Origin: Batillaria attramentaria
Taxonomy: Eukaryota > Mollusca > Gastropoda > Batillariidae
DNA length: 64,000 bases
Direction of reading: 5' to 3'
Assembly (NCBI GenBank): GCA_018292915.2
Contig: JACVVK020000440.1
Coordinates: 403,501 to 467,500 of the forward strand
Part shown: piece after piece, positions 52,299 through 63,927 of the stretch
Numbering within the stretch: the stretch's first letter is position 1
Layout: each line of letters opens with the position of its first letter
Notes under the pieces: generated by a model
What the model was told of the DNA's origin: nothing
Seen by the model: the letters and a program-made list of their open reading frames with translations, nothing else
Database searches by the model: none
Program-made: the position numbers and the translations under genes

Positions 52299-52322
52299 AT
52301 GACATTTTCTCCCCCACCATAA
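52299..52322 (+). promoter_or_regulatory. Upstream ORF overlapping the DNAJC28 start (TAATG)
   Basis: After a likely acceptor (ctgttccag, 52296) the first ATG opens a seven-codon ORF (MTFSPPP). Its TAA shares a base with the DNAJC28 ATG at 52322 (taATG). Such an overlap could allow termination-reinitiation control. If transcription starts further upstream without splicing, a 20-residue N-terminal extension from 52262 is the alternative. Confidence 0.4.
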
Positions 52323-55300
52323 TGAATCAGCCGGTGGTGCTGCCATTATCACGGTACCAAACCTTTCGCCTGCGACCTCTCGTTGGACCATGCATTGCAA
52401 AAAGGCATCACTGCCTGGCCACGCCATTTGAACGCAGCTCAACTGACAACAATCCCAGGATGGCAAGACTTCTTGCCGACAAATTAAGTCCACTTTTGGG
52501 GTTGCATCACACTCTTCACACTTCTAGCACAGTCGGCATGGCTCTGAAGGTCAAGGCCAGCATACAAGACTGTTATGGGCTGCTTGGTGTAACGCAGGAT
52601 TGTGAAGATCATGAGCTGAAAGACGCATACCTGCAAAAAGCAAAAACGTATCATCCAGATTCTGGTTCACCGTCTGCTGACTCGCATCGGTTTATCCAGA
52701 TAAAGGACGCCTACAAGGCTGTGCTTGTAAGTCACTTGAACTTCCTTTGTTTAACCCTATGCATACCAGCTGGCTTGCGGCAACAAAATCTTTCAGGAAG
52801 ACCCTCAATATACATCTGTACTCACTGTGAGCATGATCACTGCACAGACGTTTTTGTACCAGTTACAAATGGCCAGTCCTCAGCATCAGGTTGGACAAAT
52901 TTGATAGTGATAGTCTTCAAGGCGCAGACGCCACAAACTAATACTTTTCAACTGTATTTTTTGTCAGGAACACAGAAAGGGGCGCGAGTTGAAGGCAGAA
53001 GAGGAGGCAGAGGCAGAAGTGGTGTTTGATATTCGACATACAGCACCACAACATCGCCAGTATTTGGAATTTGAGGTAGTGTACAGGAACACTTGTCGAA
53101 AACGTGGTGAGTGTGTGTGTGTGTGCTCATTTGGTGTATGGCAAATGCTGTGTATGATTGTACCTCTAATGAAGTAATAAGAACAATAATCATATGGGAA
53201 TTGACCTAGACACTTTCCCAGTTGTAAGGCTCAAAGTGCGTAAGGTGAACACAACACAGATTCTCGCACAGTAAAACATGAACATGTGTTTACCGTGGTG
53301 CGTTGGTTTGAGTGAAAGTTGGGGAGAGCACGGGGGAGGGGTTGGGGGGAGGCTGAGAAAGGGGGATGCGCATAGAACATCTGACAGAAGTTATGTACGA
53401 TGATTGCAGGTTCTGTCCATAAAAAGAACACACTTTCATCTTAACATGGGTTTTCTTTTTAATCATAATGTATGTGTTGACAGGGCGTGGGATCAGGTAC
53501 ACCCTCCCAGCGCCAGCGTCAGTATCAGCAGTATCGGATGAAGCGTGTCACAGAGAACATCTTTCAGCATCGTATCCAGCGACTGGCTGCGGCAACCGAG
53601 GATGCCTTGGTGTTGAAGGATAAACAGCAGGCCAAGAAAACCATCATCAGGTGAGGTTATTGTCAGTGATGATGATGTCAGGAGTGATGTCATAATGTGA
53701 TGCCAGTGATGTCATAGTGTCAGGAATAATGAGGTCCTAGCCTTAAGTTGGGTCGGCACTGAGTCGGAGGCTGTAATGTCAGCAACAGACTTTATCCACA
53801 CCTTTTGCCACGAAAATGATGTCTTCCAAGAATGTAAACAATGCAATGATTAAAAAGTAGAACTGGTTCAAGGTCCCAAGTTACCTTAGTGTCATGCGAC
53901 ATAGTAAGATATTATTTTTTTTTTAATCAGCACATGGTAATCACCTGAAATGGTGCCCCATAACCCTTTCAATCCCAGATCCACTTTTAGGCATAGATAT
54001 TAGATTCCTTTACTGTTGGTCCTAAAAATACATTGGGACTTACAGCAAAGTACTCCACTCCAGAGGTACTGGAGCAGACAGCTGCGTGCTATTTGATGCA
54101 CTGTTGCAGCTGTTTTATGTTCGGCAGCAAAAAATCTGACCAAAGATGGCGTCCAGCATGCTTAGTGGCAAAAGTTTGCCAGACCATGCGTGATGTGTTG
54201 TGCTCATTATGCTGCTGGACGTGATTGGCTGAATTCATGGGGCTCGATCCTTTTGATTGACAGGAGTGGAGTCGTCCATTCCAAGAGGGAAAGAGTTAAC
54301 AAAAATGATCATCATCATGTTTTTGGCTATGCTATTGAATTTGAGGTGGTATGAGCAAGATGCAGACATGGATACTGTAATTTCAAATACGTTACTTTCC
54401 TATGTTTCCAGTAATGCTGTAGAGCGACTGTGTGAAGACTTGATCCAGGAGTCGATGAAGCGTGGCGAGTTTGATAACCTGTCTGGCCAAGGTCAACCCC
54501 TTGAACACTCTGCCCACAACCCCTTTGTCGACACCACCACCCACAATATCAACAAAATCCTTGTCAATAACGGCTTTGCGCCCGAGTGGATCATGCTGCA
54601 GGCAGAAATCAGGTATGCATGCAACGTTAAGTTTTTCTCAGTAGAAAGACTGTGCACCCTAAATGAGGGGCTTGAACTTATAAACTGATAATATAAATAT
54701 AAGTTGTGGTGTATAAACTACTGGTGCATAGAGGTTTTCTGATCATGGAAAGTTTTTGTGGTGGCATACTACACATTTTGACCGTGGCATTGGATTGTGG
54801 TGTAACTCTATTTTGAGAATAGTCGGGAAGAAGAGTACACACATGATGCCTCTCCAGTGCAAATCTCAAAATACAGTGTCTATTTGCACCGTTTATTTTG
54901 TAATACTTCAGTTGGGGAGTGGGGACGGTACAACATTGGACTTTCAATGCTCGGGTCGTGAGTTCGATTCCTAGGGCCAAATATTTGTGCTGGCCTAGAC
55001 AACAAGCTTTGTAGCTGAAAATTTATGAATTGAGTGTGATAGTCCTTCCCTTTTCAGGAAAGACCTCCAGCTTGCCAGACAGCAGGTGGCCTTGATGCAC
55101 CAGAAGGTCGGACCACAACCTCTCCAGGCCAAAGAAGCAAACATGTGGCGCATGACGGTCGAGAAGTTTCGTCGTGACATCGTCGACGTGAACAATAAAA
55201 TCCATAAGTTCAATCTGATTGTCCCTTTTCTGAACAAGCAGCAGATGCCGTACAATGCAGACCAAGAGCTGAAGAAGATCAAGGAGAATGTGGACCAGTA

Positions 55301-55487
55301 TCTACCTGAGGAGGAAGAGGAGAGTGCGCGGGCTTTTGTTGCGGAAATAGAGCACAGACTGTCTCCCTTGTCTGTGGCACAGCCGCCCACTATTGACTGG
55401 TGGCAAGTGTGGAGAGACATTAGGAATGTGTTCAAGTCGTTAGCAGCTACCGAAGGCCAGCAAGAACTACAGAAAAAGGGTATATAG
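52322..55487 (+). CDS. DNAJC28: DnaJ homolog subfamily C member 28 (DNAJC28), 5 exons, 436 aa
   Basis: Exons 52322-52726, 52968-53075, 53484-53650, 54412-54612 and 55058-55487 join in frame (1311 nt). The N-terminus is basic/hydroxylated (residues 1-50), like a mitochondrial presequence. The J domain covers about residues 82-135, from DCYGLLGVTQDCEDHELKDA to KAKTYHPDSG; the HPD triad is at 111-113. A Gln/Arg-rich linker, GVGSGTPSQRQRQYQQYRMK, matches the vertebrate protein. The conserved DUF1992/DnaJ_C28 domain follows: AVERLCEDLIQESMKRGEFD NLSGQGQPL, HNINKILVNNGFAPEWI. The C-terminal part has NKIHKFNLIVPFLNKQQMPY. J proteins stimulate Hsp70 ATPase; this member's client is not well known. Exon 4 is preceded by a TTAA MITE in intron 3. 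Confidence 0.93.
53960..54299. mobile_element. TTAA-ended piggyBac-like MITE in DNAJC28 intron 3
   Basis: The left end ATAA-CCCTTTCAATCCC and right end GAGGGAAAGAG-TTAA (54296-54299) form imperfect inverted repeats with the TTAA insertion signature (one TTAA mutated). The right half matches 815-925. It ends about 110 bases before exon 4. Confidence 0.5.
54905..54990 (+). repeat. tRNA-derived SINE candidate
   Basis: A tRNA-like segment with an A-box-like agtggggacggtacaa and a strong B box (gagttcgattcct), spaced as in a tRNA head, in DNAJC28 intron 4. It is short, with no obvious tail, so probably a fragment. Confidence 0.5.
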
Positions 55488-56176
55488 AATTACTGGCATG
55501 GAGGACTGCTGGGTATTAAAGGGAACATGTTTTACACAAAAAAGGGATTTATTTTGTATCCTTGGAGAACAGAATCAAGAAGCAAAAAGAACTTCTGAAC
55601 TTCTTGATTGGGTACTGCAAAGAAAGGATCTCAAAGCGCTAGATGGAGACTATTTTATCAGTACACAATTACGATACAGAATGCAAAAGGGCTGCCCCTT
55701 AGCTGTGCAGCACCTGCTGATTAAAAAAGAACGATTATTTGGATAGTTGATTCTGCTGTTGGAGGCTCAAAATAAGTCCTTTTTGCTGCAATCTTTGTGT
55801 CCCCTTTTAAGATTGAAAGGTAGAAGAACACTTGCTACTGGTAACACTTGCAAAACGTACATCCAGGCATTTTGCTACTGCACACTGTTTTTGTCGTTTT
55901 CCCATTAGCCGACAAGTTGTGTTTGTTTCAAATTTTACTGTAATTTTGCAGCGATTCTTCTGTTCCGGAGGACAGAACAGCATTTGAAACACGGGTACAG
56001 TAATGTGAAGTTTCACATATGCCAGTCCTTGTTTTCAGGTTTGGTGGGCTAACGTCAGTGATCGATTACCACTCGACTTTTCATTCTGCAACCTTAGGTT
56101 TCATTGAAAATGGAAACCATTTGTATGTAATGACTTTGGCAGTGAATGGCTGTGATACGCATGAGTTGATTTTGTT

Positions 56177-56182
56177 AATAAA
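56177..56182 (+). terminator. Candidate DNAJC28 polyadenylation signal
   Basis: AATAAA in gttaataaaaaaac, about 690 bases after the stop and 280 bases before the convergent WDR75 stop. Confidence 0.45.
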
Positions 56183-56463
56183 AAAACAAATATACCACAA
56201 GTTTTAGCCATTTTCTTTTACTGACAGTCTCATATAACAGTGATAGCCAATGACTGCATTGACCTTGAAAAGTTTGTGTCCACGCTAAACCATCACACAT
56301 CAGCAGGGATAACAAAGTACTGCGTTGCTCTGATCAGCCATCATGTCATAACCATTCCTGTGACATCCTCACAACTCTTGTAACAGAATAGTCATTCCAG
56401 CTGCCTCTGCCCCAAGGTCGACACAGATCACGTGCACAACATCTACAGGGAAGTCTTGTACAG

Positions 56464-59400
56464 TCATGACGAGTCTGTCTCCATAACCGATGATTCTGTC
56501 TCTTCCTCGCTCTGCTCGCCTTCGTCGTCGCCATTTTGCTGACTGCTGGGGAAATGCACAGAAAGAAAATGATCAACTATGAAGCAAAATACACACAGCA
56601 CACAAACTGTACATGTGTATGTTACATACACAATAACATCAATAGTGTACAACTAATTGTTTGGTCAGGTTCTCTGAAATAGCCTGTTTTTCACAAAAAC
56701 TTGAGAGCTGAAGTATCTAATGCTTCTCATTGTACGAATCACTTTTCCTCACTAAGAAACACACTCTGTTATCAACAGATGCCAATGTATGCATTTTACG
56801 TCGCTCGCATCCTAAGTGTAGTTTCTGCTACAATGGTACTACAGCACACGATAGAACATGTAAAGTCGAACGTATCCAACCAATCGAGTAATATCTGTTT
56901 GAGAAAAATTTCACCCTGTTTACCTCTTGTTCTTCAGCAGAAGACTCTCCAAGAACTGACCACAGATTTTGTGAACAGACGGCATGTTGGGTGCTGGTGT
57001 ATTCAGCCACTGAAACCAAACACCTCACACTCTGATATCTCATATATATATATATGAAAGGATGAGTCAGTTTTATGTAACGTATTAACACCATCAGCTA
57101 TGTACACAAGCTGTTAACAGGCCATCCTCTTCACTGGATATGTTCCTAGTGCTTTTTATGAAGTCTGAGAACTTACAAACATCTGTGAGAATGCCCCCCC
57201 CCCCCCCACCCCTGAGGAAAACAAACGTCAGCAATTTCCAAGGCATTCAGTGACCTTTTCTAACACCCAAAAGCACAATAAATAACAACAGATGCACAGT
57301 TTAAAACAATACTGCCTTGGTGCTGGCGTACAAGCATTCAAAAATGGAGTTGGATGGCCCCATATGACATTATTTGACGACTGTGTGTGCAGCTTTTCCC
57401 CCCTCATTTTTTCAGGCTGAAACTTCAATTTTTTGGTTGTTGTTTGTTGTTTTTGCTGAAAGGATAGGAAATTTGGCTGAAAATTGTCTGATGACTGAAA
57501 ATTCCCCAGCCTGTAGAAGCCAGCTGACATCAAGAAAAAGTGATATACATAGAAAATGGCAGTTTTATGGACTGTAGAGTTCTTGTCATGACTGAAGACA
57601 GGCAACCATTATCCAGCTACATCTCTGCAGTCAGAAAAGCCCATATGCACTCCATCCCACCTCAGAACAGTTAGAACAGTATCGCCCTTGACAAGATTTC
57701 AGTTTTACCTCTGAGACAAATGAAGTCTGTTGGTGCCATGCTGCGCCAGTGGGTTTGCCCGCGCCGTCCGATGGCTCTTCCCGAGTGCGATTTGTACCGA
57801 GAAGTGTGCTGAACGGCGTCTCGGGCAGTGTCTGCTGGAGGTGGACCTTAACAGAGCAAACAAGATGTTAGATCGCTTAACCCCGTATGGCACCAATCTC
57901 ACATTTTGGCATGCACGGACATGAGCGCCGATCATGCATTTTGGCGAGCGAAGCGCATAGAGTATTATGCCCTTTGTGAGACACTCAGGGTCCATACAGG
58001 TTCGCAATCTCAAACTTTCATGATTTTCCATGACTTTTCATGCCAGCTCTCCTGTTTTCGATGAGAACTTCCTCACCCTAGCTCTTTCATTCTGACACCT
58101 GCGAGGCCCAAGGGTAAAAATTCTGAGCTTATCGCAGTCCGCAAAACCAGTGTTCAAAAAAGGTGTTTAGCAAACCTGACATCAACACCAAACTGAGAAT
58201 AACTTTTTGGGTGATCTGTCCAGTGAGTAATCGCCAAACTGACCGTCTCATTGTCTGGCTGGAAATGGCTTCCATGAAATTCCAGAATTCCTTGACTTTT
58301 CATGACTCTTGAGATAATTCCTTGACTTTTCATGACTCTTGAGGTGATTTCATAACTTTACAGACCCGGAAAAGCCATTTTCAAATTACAAGACTTTACC
58401 AGGATTCCATGACCTGTACGGACCCTGGACACTGGCCTTTTTTCAAAATTCACATGAGCAGTTGGAGCAAGCAAATTTATACACATCTCTAAAACTACGT
58501 GTACCTACATCCAATCTGCTCCTATTCAAAAAAAAAAAAAAAGGGAAAGAGTAAAGTGGTGCTTTTGTTCAGAAATTCCAAGAGATTAACTACTAGACGT
58601 GTACAGAGGCTGCAGTCTACTAGACGTGTACAGAGGCTGCAGTCTACTAGACGTGTACAGAGGCTGCAGTCGGCCAGAAAACACTTGACGTGTACAGAGG
58701 CTGCAGTCTACTAGACGTGTACAGAGGCTGCAGTCTACTAGACGTGTACAGAGGCTGCAGTCCACTTGACGTGTACAGAGGCTGCAGTCTACTAGACGTG
58801 TACAGAGGCTGCAGTCTACTAGACGTGTACAGAGGCTGCAGTCGGCCAGAAAACACTTGAGCAGTGCTGCAGTCCAGATTGGCTAGCGGTGAAGGGGTCA
58901 AGTCTCTAAATGAGACCAAGAGTTGCAGAAAGGAAGAGTAACCCCTGAACTGCACTTGAACAATGGTAAGTTTTGTCCCCTGTTTAGATCACGAAAACTC
59001 CCTTGGTGCTGGCTACCTTAGCCTGAGGGCGGCTCTTCCGTCGATCAGCTATGACGCTGCTGTACTCAAGCGTGAAAAGCTGCTGATGCGTGTCAAACAG
59101 GTAGAGATGTGCGCGTTGCTGCCAGCTGAGCTGTCCACGGACATGGTTCGATGCTGAAGACTGCGGCAGAAAGATGGCATCCACGATGGGGTGCTCGCTG
59201 ACATGTGGGTGTTGGTAAATTGGCTGCCACTTGTTAGGGCTGAAGACAAACACTGCAGACCAAGAGAAACAGCGTTATCATTGTGTTAATCCAGTCCAAT
59301 CCACTGCCCTTTACAAAACACAGAGGTACTTCATGAGAAAGTTCACGCATGTTTTACGTAGAAATACAGCAGATGAGGAGAAAAACAACTGACAGAAGAA

Positions 59401-60193
59401 ATTTTTTTTGTGGTTGGCACTATCAGTCAGTCTTGGTGGAGTTTTAAACACAGTGCGGGCAGCATTCCTGAAGGATCTCACACCTGAACACATCTTACTG
59501 GTGGCATCGTTCAAGCTAGGAATGAGAAGAGGAACAGATCTGGACATTTACAAATTTGAGTGAACAAATATAACCCACTTTTTGATGGGGTTTGAGTACC
59601 CACTGTAGCAGCCTAAGATATTTTATGGGTAATGCCTCTGAGGAACATAGATGATGTGTTTTAAATCTTTTGACAAAAATAAGCGGGAGTATGAGACTAA
59701 AACATCTGCTTACAATCCCTGTCCATGTTGAGAACTGCCATCAGATCCCCACCAGACACGAGGACAGCAGCACTCAGTGGCACCCTCCAGTGAACTGTGG
59801 AACACACACAAAGAGAGTGAGACAATAATAATAATATCACAATGATAATAATAGATATTTATAGACATGTAGCAGGGTTGCACATTTTCCACAGCTTCTA
59901 TAGGACAAAGTGTCCTGGAAACAGCAAAGTGATAGGACACAGTGTCCTGGCCACTTAGTGGCAATAACAATTTTAATAGGACAAATGTCCGCTTGAGGTG
60001 GGAAAAATAGGACATTTGAAATTTTTATAGGTCAATGTCCTGGGACCGACTTAAATGTGCAACCCTGATGTAGTGCTTATACTCAGCAAGCTGTAAGCAC
60101 TTACAAAGTTAAGAAATGTAATAAAATGGCATGAAAATAACGCAATAAGACACAGCAAGTGTGGTGCACACCTACACACACACACACACACAC

Positions 60194-60258
<65 letters not shown>

Positions 60259-63200
60259 CACACACACACACCTACACACACACACACCTACACACACACA
60301 CACACACACACACGGTGCTGTCAATACCAGTAGCAATACCAGCATGACAAGTGTAACGGGCAAGTGATGTGGATTACCTGACATGGAGATGAGGTTCCAG
60401 ACAGTAAGATGGGAGTCCGTTGCCGTGACGATCAGGTGAGAACAGGTCCTGCCCCCGAACTCAACAAACCTGACACAGACCAAGAGAGCCAAAATATTCC
60501 CCACTGAAAATATGTTAAAACTGAGTCTAGTCTTAGGCATGATTCAGAAATTTTTATGAACACTATGTAGGGACTGAACAGTGAAGAACTTAACCTTAAG
60601 CAATAGTAAAAAAAAAAAACAACAACAACTGGCAGGAGTATCTATTCTGTCTTTTGTGAGTTGATAAAGAAAAAACCCGAGCGCTACTCACTTGATGTGT
60701 GTACGGTCAGTGGGATCTGACAGTGTTGCCTTCATGACGTTGGTGTCGGGGTCCCACAGAGTCAGCGAGGTTCCGAAAACCACGGCCAACACTGACCCAT
60801 CCTCGGAGAATCGGGCCTTGCCAGCTGGGTGGTCACGGAAAAACCCAACGGAATCACAAGTCCACTTGTCAACCGTCCCTGTAAAAAACATGGAAGCACA
60901 TGACTGCACTGGTTCTCCCGAACAAAACCTAGATCATAACCCACTTTGTTCTGTTCACAATGAGCCCGAGATCAGCCTCACATGAAATATTCAAACACAG
61001 CTCTAGAGAAAGCTGTCTGTGATTTAACTTTTCTTAAAATCACAAAATGCGAGCTGACAGTGCGGGTGAAAATGCCAGTTTGAAAGCTCTAACTCTGTTT
61101 AGTGATGCTCCAATACCGCCTCAAGCCAACTCTGACACACCCCTGACCCAGATACAAGCCTGTGATGTTTTTGCTGGAGGCACTTAACACTTCCAAGAAC
61201 AGACTTCACATATTCAGTCAACAAATTTCTTCAACGTTGTTCTTGAAATACATGCATGAACATCAAACTGAAATTTTCATGAAGCAGATATAAAGTTGCA
61301 CTAACTGTTGATTTGTGTCTCTGTCACAAGTGCCCACAATTTGAATGTTCCATCCTCGCTGCTTGTCACGGCCATGGGATCTTGCGCGGACTGTGGTGTA
61401 AGGTACGGTCGGAACTGAAGGCAGGAGACACACTTCTTGTGTGGGTGCTCGATCGTGGTGTTCAGCTGGTAACTGGAACATATATATTGTGAGTCTCATG
61501 CTAGGTGTGCACCGAGTAACGACGTCTTCTCAACCTTTTCTTTTCACCGATATTTTATTTTAAAAAATCAGAACCAATAATACATTATCTCTTGAAACTG
61601 ATGTCCATACTTTTACCTCTCATGTAATGATACCCAAATAGCAACAATCACACACATCTCTGCTACAGAAACTATTAAAAAACAACCCGCCCCCCAAAAC
61701 AACAACAAAAACCAAAACAAAATAAGCAACGAACAAACAGGAGTAATCTTGTGATACAAAATACAGCAAGGAAAATATCATCAGCCGCAGTAACCATGTA
61801 AATTCTTTGGACTTCACCACGGAGATGATCTGGAGCCATTTTCTGGGGTATGTCCCCTAATTCAAACTTTAGGAGGGAAAAACAAAGGGTGGAAACTAAG
61901 CAGCAAGTGTATTGTCATCCTCATAGGACATTTTAACTGCACATACTTCTGTTGTTTTGTGTTGTAGTGCCAGAACTTGAGACGATGCTCTGGCGTCATC
62001 TTGCCATCGTCCCAGCGTTCATAGGTGACGAGCCAATCACCACCGGCGTCAAACGCAGCATGTTCAACTTCGGTCACTGCTGCTGGCTTCTGCAGGCTGT
62101 CAGAGGAGATGTAGTTCTGAGCCACAATATCCAGCTGTACACAAGGAAAACACGGTTCATTTCATATTTCCAGATCAGCGGAGGCAATGTAAGAACATCA
62201 TTTTCCAGTTACACCTAAAAAAAAAACAAAAAAACAAAAAAAAAGAGAAAAAAAGGCTGCTATGTTATACTGAGGGCTGAAAATGACCCATTATCCAAGA
62301 GGACGAAAAGTGTGTAGTGCAAAGCAGACAGGTAATGATAGGGGTGTCCGGCGCCATGCTCCAAACAGACAGGTAATGATAGGGGTGTCCGGCGCCATGC
62401 TCCAAACAGACAGGTAATGATAGGGGTGTCCGGCGCCATGCTCCAAACAGACAGGTAATGATAGGGGTGTCCGGCGGCATGCTCCAAACAGACAGGTAAT
62501 GATAGGGGTGTCCGGCGCCATGCTCCTCCAGAATGGCTTTTTACAGGTAATGATACGGGTGTCCGGCGGCATGCTCCTCCAGAATGGTTTTTTACAGGTA
62601 ATGATAGGGGTGTCCGGCGGCATGCTCCTCCAGAATGGTTTTTTACAGGTAATGATACGGGTGTCCGGCGGCATGCTCCTCCAGAATGGTTTTTTACAGG
62701 TAATGATAGGGGTGTCCGGCGGCATGCTCCTCCAGAATGGTTTTTTACAGGTAATGATAGGGGTGTCCGGCGGCATGCTCCTCCAGAATGGTTTTTTACA
62801 GGTAATGATAGGGGTGTCCGGCGGCATGCTCCTCCAGAATGTTTTTTTTTGCGCGCAAGTTCGGTGCATTTTGGCATGATTTTAAGTGCTTCAGATGAGA
62901 CAACACTCTAACTGGGGGAAAAGTTTTAAAAACTGACTAAAATCTGTGCTGCCTGTGGTCTGTTGACATTATCTGAAGGGGTTAGGAGGAGGAAACACAC
63001 TTATTGGTGGAGGACAATGTTAATGTTTCTGTAAATTTGAGTGGATGTAATTTGCATGAACATGCTTGTTGGCTTCAGCTTGTTGCGCTGTGAGCCACAC
63101 AGTTGAAAAAGCACCAAAACTAAATCACATTATCCTTCTTACTATTACTGAAAGCACCAAAACTAAATCACATTATCCTTCTTACTATTACTGAAAGCAA

Positions 63201-63927
63201 GAGCTCACATTGAAAAGCTGGGTATCTGTTGACATGCAGTAAAACTGAAGATGACCAGGTCGTCCATTCGTCACAAGTGCCTTGGTACGAGGGTCGCAGA
63301 GCAAACCAGCAGGAATCACGTTGGAGTTTTCTGCCCCTAGATGAGCTCTTGTGAGTCCCCGTATGGCGTAGTTCAAGTGGAAGTTGCTGGTGATCAGCTG
63401 AATCACTGAAAGTACATGTATCAAGAAAAAATGGATGATGATGATGATGATGATGATTACTGGCCAAAAACTTCCATGCTGTTTTCTTTCCCTTGATAAG
63501 CTTCATCTGATGAAAAAAAAAAAAAAATTGTGCAATTTGGTGCATTTTGGCATGAGTTTATGTGCTTCAGTGCTTCAGAGGAGGAAATACACTTTTTGTA
63601 GAGAGGACAATTTTTATCAAATTGTGGAAATCCACCAAAAGGTGGAAGACGATAAGCCCTGACACTGCATTACACTTTGGGAGAACTTGACGAATCATCA
63701 ACACTTGTGACAGAAAATCTCCTGTCCCCAAAACTCATGTGATGGTGATGTATAACTAGGGATGTGCTCACCATTGTCGGTATGACTTGTTGCATACAGC
63801 GTGCCGTCAGGTGATGGGGCGATACCACAAAGCGGGGCTCCCAAACGAGGGAGATATTCTCTTTGCTCCGAGTTCATCTGCCATTTGACCAGCACACACT
63901 CATGGCCTCCGCTCAGCAAACATGATC
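56464..63927 (-). CDS. WDR75: WD repeat-containing protein 75 (WDR75 / UTP17), C-terminal 11 exons; 5' part outside window
   Basis: Exons (minus): 63927-63772, 63405-63209, 62134-61947, 61472-61306, 60878-60692, 60469-60378, 59794-59714, 59252-59017, 57834-57709, 57009-56924, 56545-56464. All phases fit; 1598 nt, about 532 of an expected 830 aa. Family landmarks: LLSGGHECVLVKWQM, FLPRLG-like YLPRLGAPLCGI, ATSHTDN, CDPRTKALVTNGRPGHLQFY, WDDGKMTPEHRLKFW, SSEDGTFKLW, ARFSEDGSVLAVVFGTSLTL then WD, TATDSHLTVWNL, LPETPFSTLLG, LNTPAPNMPSV and FLESLLLKNK. It ends in an acidic Ser/Glu tail. WDR75 is a nucleolar t-UTP subunit of the small-subunit processome, needed for Pol I transcription and pre-18S processing. 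The first in-window exon begins with two bases of a split codon, so upstream exons lie beyond 64 kb. Confidence 0.95.
57194..57212. repeat. Poly-C tract in WDR75 intron
   Basis: About 15 C, then accccc. Confidence 0.8.
58288..58345. repeat. Tandem duplication of about 30 bp, 2 copies
   Basis: ttccttgacttttcatgact + cttgag occurs twice in succession (WDR75 intron). Confidence 0.8.
58589..58856. repeat. 27-bp minisatellite with higher-order structure, WDR75 intron
   Basis: The unit ctagacgtgtacagaggctg + cagtcta repeats about nine times. After copies 3 and 9 a variant, cggccagaaaacacttga, interrupts, and one copy begins ccacttgacgtg. The same interruption twice implies block duplication. Confidence 0.9.
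60172..60314. repeat. (AC)n microsatellite punctuated by CACCTA
   Basis: AC runs separated by cacctacacac at about six irregular intervals; WDR75 intron. Confidence 0.9.
62329..62850. repeat. Composite minisatellite: about 4-5 copies of 41 bp then about 7 copies of 51 bp, WDR75 intron
   Basis: The common core is caggtaatgataggggtgtc cggcg. The first type closes ccatgctccaaacaga (period 41). The second closes gcatgctcctccagaatggt tttttta (period 51). The core is the 5' part of the dispersed repeat family, whose remainder follows directly at 62851-63050. The array therefore grew from one inserted copy. The period of 51 is divisible by three, so the minus strand stays open (SGGACRRTPLSLPVKNH repeats), but this is not protein evidence. 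Confidence 0.92.
62851..63050 (+). repeat. 3' part of a dispersed repeat copy, continuous with the tandem array
   Basis: Contains ttcggtgcattttggcatga, actgactaaaatctgtgctg and ggaggaaacacactta in the same order as other family members. Confidence 0.7.
63102..63197. repeat. 48-bp tandem duplication, 2 identical copies
   Basis: Unit from agcaccaaaactaaatcaca to ttactattactgaa repeats exactly; it ends 12 bases from a WDR75 exon. Confidence 0.9.
63525..63662 (+). repeat. Copy of dispersed repeat family, WDR75 intron
   Basis: It runs ttgtgcaatttggtgcattt, aggaggaaatacac, caccaaaaggtggaag, then ends taagccctgaca. Shorter than the 16.2-kb copy. Confidence 0.75.

Noticed and set aside
52968..53112. 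Longer version of DNAJC28 exon 2 using the donor at gtg|gtgagtg
   Set aside because: It would shift phase and break the frame of exon 3; the donor at 53075 keeps the family-specific GVGSGTPSQRQ junction.
56346..56576. 76-aa basic ORF overlapping the WDR75 last exon
   Set aside because: Wrong frame. The frame fixed by the upstream exon (phase 2) gives the acidic Ser/Glu tail ending at 56464.
62260..62877. Repetitive 205-aa and 192-aa open frames (minus strand)
   Set aside because: They are translations of the 41/51-bp minisatellite. The 51-bp period keeps any stop-free frame open. They lie in a WDR75 intron.
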